Shown one piece after another: positions 1 to 12,800 of a DNA stretch of 64,000 nt (positions within the stretch are counted from its first letter, which is position 1; each line of letters starts with the position of its first letter). The notes under the pieces are model-generated. The model searched no databases and was not told the origin of the DNA. It saw only the letters and a program-made list of their open reading frames with translations. The translations under genes were made by a program, and so were the position numbers. The DNA comes from Daphnia carinata (Eukaryota > Arthropoda > Branchiopoda > Diplostraca > Daphniidae): positions 2,022,679 to 2,086,678 of the forward strand of contig NC_081337.1 of NCBI RefSeq assembly GCF_022539665.2, given 5' to 3'.

Positions 1-542
1 TTTTCTAGCTCCATTTCCACACGATCCAGCTCTTGTTTGGCCTGCTTGGCCCTTTCATTTGCCTGTTCAAATTCCAACTTCTTCCTCCTTTTCTCTTCAT
101 CCAACTCTTTCAATTTCTTCTCAGTTTCTGATAGTGGGCCCCTTTGGCTTGAACGAGAGCTTTTGACGCTTGCAGCCGATGATGCTGTTGATGAGGTGAC
201 GTCGTTCTGTGACACTCTGTAAGCTTTGATTGCGTCAGCAACGTCTTCTACCTTGCGTAAATACTTTAGCTGGGCTTGAAACTGTTTATCTGTGTCGTCC
301 TCTGATGTACTATGTGCAATGAGTATTTCACTCAGTTGCTCATGTGTTGACAGCAAAGTTCTAATCTTCGTCAGCATTACCTTCAGGCTCCCAATAGAGC
401 CGTTTGCATCTATAATGCTTTCGACTTCTCGGCAGATAGTTGTAATCCTTCTGCGAGTGACTGTCCTGTCACCCTCCAACTTAGCTAACACCTCAGGTGT
501 CAAGGGATTAGCCACGTCGTAGGTTGGAATACTTGTTGCCAT
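1..542 (-). CDS. BEL/Pao-type retrotransposon Gag, N-terminal part, runs off left edge
   Basis: A minus-strand reading frame is open from the ATG at 540-542 to the window edge, 180 codons with no stop. Residues 30-75 form an amphipathic helical stretch (RRITTICREVESIIDANGSI), 115-133 is Ser-rich and 138-180 is a strongly charged coiled coil (EKKLKELDEEKRRKKLEFEQ). That order, a short helical domain, Ser linker and Lys/Glu coiled coil, is how arthropod BEL/Pao gag proteins begin. The assignment is supported by a tRNA-Tyr-type primer site 48 bases upstream, which is typical of this superfamily. Role: virion-like particle protein of the element. Nothing in the visible part is broken. The superfamily call is an inference from architecture and primer site; protease and reverse transcriptase would lie outside the window. 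Confidence 0.7.
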   Translation of the reverse strand, partial: MATSIPTYDVANPLTPEVLAKLEGDRTVTRRRITTICREVESIIDANGSIGSLKVMLTKIRTLLSTHEQLSEILIAHSTSEDDTDKQFQAQLKYLRKVEDVADAIKAYRVSQNDVTSSTASSAASVKSSRSSQRGPLSETEKKLKELDEEKRRKKLEFEQANERAKQAKQELDRVEMELE

Positions 543-589
543 TATGCAATGTGGGTGTCGTTATCTTGAATTGATTTTCTTAAACTTCT

Positions 590-601
590 CTCGAAGGACC
601 A
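590..601 (-). promoter_or_regulatory. Primer binding site, tRNA-Tyr type
   Basis: On the minus strand the sequence reads TGGTCCTTCGAG. This is complementary to the CCA-extended 3' end of arthropod tRNA-Tyr (…CTCGAAGGA-CCA). It lies one base after a plausible LTR end (…AACA) and 48 bases before the gag ATG, the position expected for the minus-strand primer site. The match ends after 12 bases; the next bases differ from the canonical CCGG continuation. Confidence 0.65.
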
Positions 602-602
602 G

Positions 603-842
603 TGTTCTCACGCTGATTTCTGAGAAAGGTTTCTTTGCAATCCTTGTATTGCTGTGATTCTTTGTGTGTCTATCGGGCAGAACACACACGCGTAATAGGC
701 ACTACAAGTTTAGTTAAGTTACTACGTCAACTCAAAATTAGGTTAAACAGTTACCTAATTGCGATGCGCGTGGTGTGGCCCTCTATCTTAGTAATCGATA
801 TAGGTGACATATATTTATGAACAAAATACGGTCGCCAGACCA
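603..842 (-). mobile_element. Candidate 5' LTR of the BEL/Pao element
   Basis: Read on the minus strand this 240-bp stretch starts TGGTCTGG and ends AACA, next to the primer site. It has an AT-rich TATA-like segment (CATAAATATAT) close to its start. Its outer edge coincides with the first base of satellite sequence at 843, as expected if the element inserted into the array. The second LTR is outside the window, so the boundaries are inferred from TG…CA and from the satellite junction. Confidence 0.5.
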
Positions 843-3800
843 TGGAATGTGCAACCTGTTTTTGACCAATTTTATTAATTTTTACGATTTCAATGCGAAA
901 ATCACTGTGCTTAATGAAATCATTAGAATTTTACAAACAAAGTTCACTACAATTACAAGTACATTTGATTTAAATAGTTAAGGATATTGGACTGGTAACC
1001 ATCGCGTTTGGCGAAAAACCGCTGTCAAAAATCACCATCAGGTTGCGTTTGTTAAAAGATGACTAACCTTGGTTCTTTGAATATTCGATATTTGGCTATG
1101 CTTACTAACTTGGAATGTGCATCCTTTTTTTGACGAATTTTATTAATTTTTGCGATTTCAATGCGAAAATCACTGTGCTTAATGAAATCATTAGAATTTT
1201 ACAAACAAAGTTCACTACAATTACAAGTACATTTGATTTAAATAGTTAAGGATACAGGTGACGTTTGGTAAAAGATGACTAACGTTGGTTCTTCGAACAT
1301 TCGATAGTTGGCTATGCTTACTACCTTAGAATATGCAACCTGTTTTTGACAAATTTTATTAATGTTTACGATTTCAATGCGAAAATCACTGTGCTTAATG
1401 AAATCATTAGAATTTTACAAACAAAGTTCACTACAATTACAAGTACATTTGATTTAAATAGTTAAGGATATTGGACTGGTAACCATCGCGTTTGGCAAGG
1501 AACCGCTATCAAAACTCACCACCAGGTGGCGTTTGGTAAAACATGACTAACCTTGGTTCTTCGAACATTCGATAGTTGGCTATGCTTACTAACTTGGAAT
1601 GTGCAACCTGTTTTTGACCAATTTTATTAATTTTTACGATTTCAATGCGAAAATCACAGTGCTTAATGAAATTATTAGAATTTTACAAACAAAGTTCACT
1701 ACTATTACATGTACATTTGATTTAAGTAGTTAAGGATACTGTACTGGTAACCATCGCGTTTGGCGAGGAACCGCTATCAAAACTCACCACCAGGTGGCGT
1801 TTGGTAAGACAAGACTAACCTTGGTTCTTCGAACATCTGATATTTGGCTATGCTTACTAACTTGGAACGTGCATCCTGTTTTTGACGAATTTTATTAATT
1901 TTTACGATTTCAATGCGAAAATCACTGTGCTTAATGAAATCATTAGAATTTTACAAACAAAGTTCACTACAATTACAAGTACATTTGATTTAAATAGTTA
2001 AGGATATTGGACTGGTAACCATCGCGTTTGGCGAAAATCCTCTATCAAAACTCACCAACAGGTGACGTTTGGTAAAAGATGACTAACGTTGGTTCTTCGA
2101 ACATTCGATAGTTGGCTATGCTTACTACCTTAGAATATGCAACCTGTTTTTGACAAATTTTATTAATTTTTGCGATTTCAATGCGAAAATCACTGTGCTT
2201 AATGAAATCATTAGAATTTTACAAACAAAGTTCACTACAATTACAAGTACATTTGATTTAAATAGTTAAGGATATTGGACTGGTAACCATCGCGTTTGGC
2301 AAGGAACCGCTATCAAAACTCACCACCAGGTGGCGTTTGGTAAAACATGACTAACCTTGGTTCTTCGAACATTCGATATTTGGCTATGCTTACTAACTTG
2401 GAATGTGCAACCTGTTTTTGACGAATTTTATTAATTTTTACGATTTCAATGCGAAAATCACTGTGCTTAATGAAATCATTAGAATTTTACAAACAAAGTT
2501 CACTACAATTACAAGTACATTTGATTTAAATAGTTAAGGATATTGACTGGTAACCATCGCGTTTGGCGAGGAACCGCTATCAAAACTCACCACCAGGTGG
2601 CGTTTGGTAAAACATGACTAACCTTGGTTCTTCGAACATTCGATATTTGGCTATGCTTACTAACTTGGAATGTGCAACCTGTTTTTGACGAATTTTATTA
2701 ATTTTTAAGATTTCAATGCGAAAATCACTGTGCTTAATGAAATCATTAGAATTTTACAAACAAAGTTCACTACAATTACAAGTACATTTGATTTAAATAG
2801 TTAAGGATATTGGACTGGTAACCATCGCGTTTGGCAAGGAACCGCTATCAAAACTCACCACCAGGTGGCGTTTGGTAAAACATGACTAACCTTGGTTCTT
2901 CGAACATTCGATATTTGGCTATGCTTACTAACTTGGAATGTGCAACCTGTTTTTGACGAATTTTATTAATTTTTACGATTTCAATGCGAAAATCACTGTG
3001 CTTAATGAAATCATTAGAATTTTACAAACAAAGTTCACTACAATTACAAGTACATTTGATTTAAATAGTTAAGGATATTGTACTGGTAACCATCGCGTTT
3101 GGCAAGGAACCGCTATCAAAACTCACCACCAGGTGGCGTTTGGTAAAACATGACTAACCTTGGTTCTTCGAACATTCGATATTTGGCTATGCTTACTAAC
3201 TTGAAATGTGCAACCTGTTTTTGACGAATTTTACTAGTTTTTACGATTTCAATGCGAAAATCACTGTGCTTAATGAAATCATTAGAATTTTACAAACAAA
3301 GTTCACTACAATTACAAGTACATTTGATTTAAATAGTTAAGGATATTGGACTGGTAACCATCGCGTTTGGCGAAAAACCTCTATCAAAACTCACCACCAG
3401 GTTGCGTTTGGTAAAAGATGACTAACCTTGGTTCTTGAACATTCGATATTTGGCTATGCTTACTAACTTGGAATGTGCAACCTGTTTTTGACGAATTTTA
3501 TTAATTTTTACGATTTCAATGCGAAAATCACTGTGCTTAATGAAATCATTAGAATTTTACAAACAAAGTTCACTACAATTACAAGTACATTTGATTTAAA
3601 TAGTTAAGGATATTGTACTGGTAACCATCGCGTTTGGCGAGGAACCGCTATCAAAACTCACCACCAGGTGGCGTTTGGTAAAACATGACTAACCTTGGTT
3701 CTTCGAACATTCGATATTTGGCTATGCTTACTAACTTGGAACGTGCAACCTTTTTTCGACGAATTTTATTAATTTTTACGATTTCAATGCGAAAATCACT

Positions 3801-6800
3801 GTGCTTAATGAAATCATTAGAATTTTACAAACAAAGTTCACTACAATTACAAGTACATTTGATTTAAATAGTTAAGGATATTGGACTGGTAACCATCGCG
3901 TTTGGCAAGGAACCGCTATCAAAACTCACCACCAGGTGGCGTTTGGTAAAACATGACTAACCTTGGTTCTTCGAACATTCGATAGTTGGCTATGCTTACT
4001 AACTTGGAATGTGCAACCTGTTTTTGACGAATTTTATTAATTTTTACGATTTCAATGCGAAAATCACTGTGCTTAATGAAATCATTAGAATTTTACAAAC
4101 AAAGTTCACTACAATTACAAGTACATTTGATTTAAATAGTTAAGGATATTGGACTGGTAACCATCGCGTTTGGCGAGGAACCGCTATCAAAACTCACCAC
4201 CAGGTGGCGTTTGGTAAAACATGACTAACCTTGGTTCTTCGAACATTCGATATTTGGCTATGCTTACTAACTTGGAACGTGCAACCTGTTTTTGACGAAT
4301 TTTATTAATTTTTACGATTTCAATGCGAAAATCACTGTGCTTAATGAAATCATTAGAATTTTACAAACAAAGTTCACTACAATTACAAGTACATTTGATT
4401 TAAATAGTTAAGGATATTGGACTGGTAACCATCGCGTTTGGCGAGGAACCGCTATCAAAACTCACCACCAGGTGGCGTTTGGTAAAACATGACTAACCTT
4501 GGTTCTTCGAACATTCGATATTTGGCTATGCTTACTAACTTGGAACGTGCAACCTGTTTTTGACGAATTTTATTAATTTTTACGATTTCAATGCGAAAAT
4601 CACTGTGCTTAATGAAATCATTAGAATTTTACAAACAAAGTTCACTACAATTACAAGTACATTTGATTTAAATAGTTAAGGATATTGGACTGGTAACCAT
4701 CGCGTTTGGCGAAAAACATCTATCAAAACTCACCACCAGGTGCGTTTGGTAAAAGATGACTAACCTTGGTTCTTTGAACATTCGATATTTGGCTATGCTT
4801 ACTAACTTGGAATGTGCAACCTGTTTTTGACGAATTTTATTAATTTTTACGATTTCAATGCGAAAATCACTGTGCTTAATGAAATCATTAGAATTTTACA
4901 AACAAAGTTCACTACAATTACAAGTACATTTGATTTAAATAGTTAAGGATATTGTACTGGTAACCATCGCGTTTGGCGAAAACCTCTATCAAAACTCACC
5001 ACCAGGTGGCGTTTGGTAAAACATGACTAACCTTGGTTCTTCGAACATTCGATATTTGGCTATGCTTACTAACTTGAAATGTGCAACCTGTTTTTGACGA
5101 ATTTTACTAGTTTTTACGATTTCAATGCGAAAATCACTGTGCTTAATGAAATCATTAGAATTTTACAAACAAAGTTCACTACAATTACAAGTACATTTGA
5201 TTTAAATAGTTAAGGATATTGGACTGGTAACCATCGCGTTTGGCAAGGAACCGCTATCAAAACTCACCACCAGGTGGCGTTTGGTAAAACATGACTAACC
5301 TTGGTTCTTCGAACATTCGATAGTTGGCTATGCTTACTAACTTGGAATGTGCAACCTGTTTTTGACGAATTTTATTAATTTTTACGATTTCAATGCGAAA
5401 ATCACTGTGCTTAATGAAATCATTAGAATTTTACAAACAAAGTTCACTACAATTACAAGTACATTTGATTTAAATAGTTAAGGATATTGGACTGGTAACC
5501 ATCGCGTTTGGCGAGGAACCGCTATCAAAACTCACCACCAGGTGGCGTTTGGTAAAACATGACTAACCTTGGTTCTTCGAACATTCGATATTTGGCTATG
5601 CTTACTAACTTGGAACGTGCAACCTTTTTTCGACGAATTTTATTAATTTTTACGATTTCAATGCGAAAATCACTGTGCTTAATGAAATCATTAGAATTTT
5701 ACAAACAAAGTTCACTACAATTACAAGTACATTTGATTTAAATAGTTAAGGATATTGGACTGGTAACCATCGCGTTTGGCAAGGAACCGCTATCAAAACT
5801 CACCACCAGGTGGCGTTTGGTAAAACATGACTAACCTTGGTTCTTCGAACATTCGATAGTTGGCTATGCTTACTAACTTGGAATGTGCAACCTGTTTTTG
5901 ACGAATTTTATTAATTTTTACGATTTCAATGCGAAAATCACTGTGCTTAATGAAATCATTAGAATTTTACAAACAAAGTTCACTACAATTACAAGTACAT
6001 ATGATTTAAATAGTTAAGGATATTGGACTGGTAACCATCGCGTTTGGCTAGGAACCGCTATCAAAACTCACCACGAGGTGGCGTTTGGTAAAACATGACT
6101 AACCTTGCTTCTTCGAACATTCGATATTTGGCTATGCCTACTAACTTGGAACGTGCAACCTGTTTTTGACGAATTTTATTAATTTTTACGATTTCAATGC
6201 GAAAATCACTGTGCTTAATGAAATCATTAGAATTTTACAAACAAAGTTCACTACAATTACAAGTACATTTGATTTAAATAGTTAAGAATATTGGACTGGT
6301 AACCATCGCGTTTGGCAAGGAACCGCTATCAAAACTCACCACCAGGTGGCGTTTGGTAAAACATGACTAACCTTGGTTCTTCGAACATTCGATATTTGGC
6401 TATGCTTACTAACTTGGAATGTGCAACCTGTTTTTGACGAATTTTATTAATTTTTACGATTTCAATGCGAAAATCACTGTGCTTAATGAAATCATTAGAA
6501 TTTTACAAACAAAGTTCACTACAATTACAAGTACATTTGATTTAAATAGTTAAGGATATTGGACTGGTAACCATCGCGTTTGGCGAGGAACCGCTATCAA
6601 AACTCACCACCAGGTGGCGTTTGGTAAAACATGACTAACCTTGGTTCTTCGAACATTCGATATTTGGCTATGCTTACTAACTTGGAATGTGCAACCTGTT
6701 TTTGACGAATTTTATTAATTTTTACGATTTCAATGCGAAAATCACTGTGCTTAATGAAATCATTAGAATTTTACAAACAAAGTTCACTACAATTACAAGT

Positions 6801-9800
6801 ACATTTGATTTAAATAGTTAAGGATATTGTACTGGTAACCATCGCGTTTGGCAAGGAACCGCTATCAAAACTCATCACCAGGTGGCGTTTGGTAAAACAT
6901 GACTAACCTTGGTTCTTCGAACATTCGATATTTGGCTATGCTTACTAACTTGGAATGTGCAACCTGTTTTTGACGAATTTTATTAATTTTTACGATTTCA
7001 ATGCGAAAATCACTGTGCTTAATGAAATCATTAGAATTTTACAAACAAAGTTCACTACAATTACAAGTACATTTGATTTAAATAGTTAAGGATATTGGAC
7101 TGGTAACCATCGCGTTTGGCGAAAAACCTCTATCAAAACTCACCACCAGGTTGCGTTTGGTAAAAGATGACTAACGTTCGTTCTTTGAACATTCGATAGT
7201 TGGCTATGCTTACTAACTTGGAATGTGCAACCTGTTTTTGACAAATTTTATTAATTTTTGCGATTTCAATGCGAAAATCACTGTGCTTAATGAAATCATT
7301 AGAATTTTACAAACAAAGTTCACTACAATTACAAGTACATTTGATTTAAATAGTTAAGGATATTGGACTGGTAACCATCGCGTTTGGCAAGGAACCGCTA
7401 TCAAAACTCACCACCAGGTGGCGTTTGGTAAAACATGACTAACCTTGGTTCTTCGAACATTCGATATTTGGCTATGCTTACTAACTTGGAATGTGCAACC
7501 TGTTTTTGACGAATTTTATTAATTTTTACGATTTCAATGCGAAAATCACTGTGCTTAATGAAATCATTAGAATTTTACAAACAAAGTTCACTACAATTAC
7601 AAGTACATTTGATTTAAATAGTTAAGGATATTGGACTGGTAACCATCGCGTTTGGCGAGGAACCGCTATCAAAACTCACCACCAGGTGGCGTTTGGTAAA
7701 ACATGACTAACCTTGGTTCTTCGAACATTCGATATTTGGCTATGCTTACTAACTTGGAATGTGCAACCTGTTTTTGACGAATTTTATTAATTTTTACGAT
7801 TTCAATGCGAAAATCACTGTGCTTAATGAAATCATTAGAATTTTACAAACAAAGTTCACTACAATTACAAGTACATTTGATTTAAATAGTTAAGGATATT
7901 GGACTGGTAACCATCGCGTTTGGCAAGGAACCGCTATCAAAACTCACCACCAGGTGGCGTTTGGTAAAACATGACTAACCTTGGTTCTTCGAACATTCGA
8001 TATTTGGCTATGCTTACTAACTTGGAATGTGCAACCTGTTTTTGACGAATTTTATTAATTTTTACGATTTCAATGCGAAAATCACTGTGCTTAATGAAAT
8101 CATTAGAATTTTACAAACAAAGTTCACTACAATTACAAGTACATTTGATTTAAATAGTTAAGGATATTGGACTGGTAACCATCGCGTTTGGCGAGGAACC
8201 GCTATCAAAACTCACCACCAGGTGGCGTTTGGTAAAACATGACTAACCTTGGTTCTTCGAACATTCGATATTTGGCTATGCTTACTAACTTGGAATGTGC
8301 AACCTGTTTTTGACGAATTTTATTAATTTTTACGATTTCAATGCGAAAATCACTGTGCTTAATGAAATCATTAGAATTTTACAAACAAAGTTCACTACAA
8401 TTACAAGTACATTTGATTTAAATAGTTAAGGATATTGGACTGGTAACCATCGCGTTTGGCGAAAAACCGCTATCAAAACTCACCACCAGGTGGCGTTTGG
8501 TAAAACATGACTAACCTTGGTTCTTCGAACATTCGATATTTGGCTATGCTTACTAACTTGGAATGTGCAACCTGTTTTTGACGAATTTTATTAATTTTTA
8601 CGATTTCAATGCGAAAATCACTGTGCTTAATGAAATCATTAGAATTTTACAAACAAAGTTCACTACAATTACAAGTACATTTGATTTAAATAGTTAAGGA
8701 TATTGGACTGGTAACCATCGCGTTTGGCGAAAAACCGCTATCAAAACTCACCACCAGGTGGCGTTTGGTAAAACATGACTAACCTTGGTTCTTCGAACAT
8801 TCGATATTTGGCTATGCTTACTAACTTGGAATGTGCAACCTGTTTTTGACGAATTTTATTAATTTTTACGATTTCAATGCGAAAATCACTGTGCTTAATG
8901 AAATCATTAGAATTTTACAAACAAAGTTCACTACAATTACAAGTACATTTGATTTAAATAGTTAAGGATATTGGACTGGTAACCATCGCGTTTGGCGAAA
9001 AACCTCTATCAAAACTCACCACCAGGTGGCGTTTGGTAAAACATGACTAACCTTGGTTCTTCGAACATTCGATATTTGGCTATGCTTACTAACTTGGAAT
9101 GTGCAACCTGTTTTTGACGAATTTTATTAATTTTTACGATTTCAATGCGAAAATCACTGTGCTTAATGAAATCATTAGAATTTTACAAACAAAGTTCACT
9201 ACAATTACAAGTACATTTGATTTAAATAGTTAAGGATATTGGACTGGTAACCATCGCGTTTGGCGAAAAACCTCTATCAAAACTCACCACCAGGTTGCGT
9301 TTGGTAAAAGATGACTAACCTTGGTTCTTCGAACATTCGATATTTGGCTATGCTTACTAACTTGGAATGTGCAACCTGTTTTTGACGAATTTTATTAATT
9401 TTTACGATTTCAATGCGAAAATCACTGTGCTTAATGAAATCATTAGAATTTTACAAACAAAGTTCACTACAATTACAAGTACATTTGATTTAAATAGTTA
9501 AGGATATTGGACTGGTAACCATCGCGTTTGGCAAGGAACCGCTATCAAAACTCACCACCAGGTGGCGTTTGGTAAAACATGACTAACCTTGGTTCTTCGA
9601 ACATTCGATATTTGGCTATGCTTACTAACTTGGAATGTGCAACCTGTTTTTGACGAATTTTATTAATTTTTACGATTTCAATGCGAAAATCACTGTGCTT
9701 AATGAAATCATTAGAATTTTACAAACAAAGTTCACTACAATTACAAGTACATTTGATTTAAATAGTTAAGGATATTGGACTGGTAACCATCGCGTTTGGC

Positions 9801-12800
9801 GAAAAACCTCTATCAAAACTCACCACCAGGTGGCGTTTGGTAAAAGATGACTAACGTTGGTTCTTTGAACATTCTATATTTGGCTATGCTTACTAACTTG
9901 GAATGTGCAACCTGTTTTTGACGAATTTTATTAATTTTTACGATTTCAATGCGAAAATCACTGTGCTTAATGAAATCATTAGAATTTTACAAACAAAGTT
10001 CACTACAATTACAAGTACATTTGATTTAAATAGTTAAGGATATTGGACTGGTAACCATCGCGTTTGGCAATGAACCGCTATCAAAACTCACCACCAGGTG
10101 GCGTTTGGTAAAACATGACTAACCTTGGTTCTTCGAACATTCGATATTTGGCTATGCTTACTAACTTGGAATGTGCAACCTGTTTTTGACGAATTTTATT
10201 AATTTTTACGATTTCAATGCGAAAATCACTGTGCTTAATGAAATCATTAGAATTTTACAAACAAAGTTCACTACAATTACAAGTACATTTGATTTAAATA
10301 GTTAAGGATATTGGACTGGTAACCATCGCGTTTGGCGAAAAACCTCTATCAAAACTCACCACCAGGTTGCGCTTGGTAAAAGATGACTAACGTTTGTTCT
10401 TTGAACATTCTATAGTTGGCTATGCTTACTAACTTGGAATGTGCAACCTGTTTTTGACGAATTTTATTAATTTTTACGATTTCAATGCGAAAATCACTGT
10501 GCTTAATGAAATCATTAGAATTTTACAAACAAAGTTCACTACAATTACAAGTACATTTGATTTAAATAGTTAAGGATATTGGACTGGTAACCATCGCGTT
10601 TGGCGAAAAACCGCTATCAAAACTCACCACCAGGTGGCGTTTGGTAAAACATGACTAACCTTGGTTCTTCGAACATTCGATATTTGGCTATGCTTACTAA
10701 CTTGGAATGTGCAACCTGTTTTTGACGAATTTTATTAATTTTTACGATTTCAATGCGAAAATCACTGTGCTTAATGAAATCATTAGAATTTTACAAACAA
10801 AGTTCACTACAATTACAAGTACATTTGATTTAAATAGTTAAGGATATTGGACTGGTAACCATCGCGTTTGGCGAAAACCTCTATCAAAACTCACCACCAG
10901 GTTGCGCTTGGTAAAAGATGACTAACGTTCGTTCTTTGAACATTCTATAGTTGGCTATGCTTACTAACTTGGAATGTGCAACCTGTTTTTGACGAATTTT
11001 ATTAATTTTTACGATTTCAATGCGAAAATCACTGTGCTTAATGAAATCATTAGAATTTTACAAACAAAGTTCACTACAATTACAAGTACATTTGATTTAA
11101 ATAGTTAAGGATATTGGACTGGTAACCATCGCGTTTGGCGAAAAACCGCTATCAAAACTCACCACCAGGTGGCGTTTGGTAAAACATGACTAACCTTGGT
11201 TCTTCGAACATTCGATATTTGGCTATGCTTACTAACTTGGAATGTGCAACCTGTTTTTGACGAATTTTATTAATTTTTACGATTTCAATGCGAAAATCAC
11301 TGTGCTTAATGAAATCATTAGAATTTTACAAACAAAGTTCACTACAATTACAAGTACATTTGATTTAAATAGTTAAGGATATTGGACTGGTAACCATCGC
11401 GTTTGGCGAAAAACCTCTATCAAAACTCACCACCAGGTTGCGTTTGGTAAAAGATGACTAACGTTCGTTCTTGGAACATTCTATAGTTGGCTATGCTTAC
11501 TAACTTGGAATGTGCAACCTGTTTTTGACGAATTTTATTAATTTTTACGATTTCAATGCGAAAATCACTGTGCTTAATGAAATCATTAGAATTTTACAAA
11601 CAAAGTTCACTACAATTACAAGTACATTTGATTTAAATAGTTAAGGATATTGGACTGGTAACCATCGCGTTTGGCGAAAAACCTCTATCAAAACTCACCA
11701 CCAGGTTGCGTTTGGTAAAAGATGACTAACGTTCGTTCTTTGAACATTCTATAGTTGGCTATGCTTACTAACTTGGAATGTGCAACCTGTTTTTGACGAA
11801 TTTTATTAATTTTTACGATTTCAATGCGAAAATCACTGTGCTTAATGAAATCATTAGAATTTTACAAACAAAGTTCACTACAATTACAAGTACATTTGAT
11901 TTAAATAGTTAAGGATATTGGACTGGTAACCATCGCGTTTGGCGAAAAACCTCTATCAAAACTCACCACCAGGTGGCGCTTGGTAAAAGATGACTAACGT
12001 TCGTTCTTTGAACATTCTATATTTGGCTATGCTTACTAACTTGGAATGTGCAACCTGTTTTTGACGAATTTTATTAATTTTTACGATTTCAATGCGAAAA
12101 TCACTGTGCTTAATGAAATCATTAGAATTTTACAAACAAAGTTCACTACAATTACAAGTACATTTGATTTAAATAGTTAAGGATATTGGACTGGTAACCA
12201 TCGCGTTTGGCGAAAAACCTCTATCAAAACTCACCACCAGGTTGCGCTTGGTAAAAGATGACTAACGTTCGTTCTTTGAACATTCTATAGTTGGCTATGC
12301 TTACTAACTTGGAATGTGCAACCTGTTTTTGACGAATTTTATTAATTTTTACGATTTCAATGCGAAAATCACTGTGCTTAATGAAATCATTAGAATTTTA
12401 CAAACAAAGTTCACTACAATTACAAGTACATTTGATTTAAATAGTTAAGGATATTGGACTGGTAACCATCGCGTTTGGCGAAAAACCTCTATCAAAACTC
12501 ACCACCAGGTTGCGCTTGGTAAAAGATGACTAACCTTGGTTCTTTGAATATTCGATATTTGGCTATGCTTACTAACTTGGAATGTGCAACCTGTTTTTGA
12601 CGAATTTTATTAATTTTTACGATTTCAATGCGAAAATCACTGTGCTTAATGAAATCATTAGAATTTTACAAACAAAGTTCACTACAATTACAAGTACATT
12701 TGATTTAAATAGTTAAGGATATTGGACTGGTAACCATCGCGTTTGGCGAAAAACCTCTATCAAAACTCACCACCAGGTTGCGCTTGGTAAAAGATGACTA

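Noticed and set aside
37-522. Plus-strand frames at 37-222 and 292-522
   Set aside because: They are antisense shadows of the gag frame, which has coherent coiled-coil composition on the minus strand.
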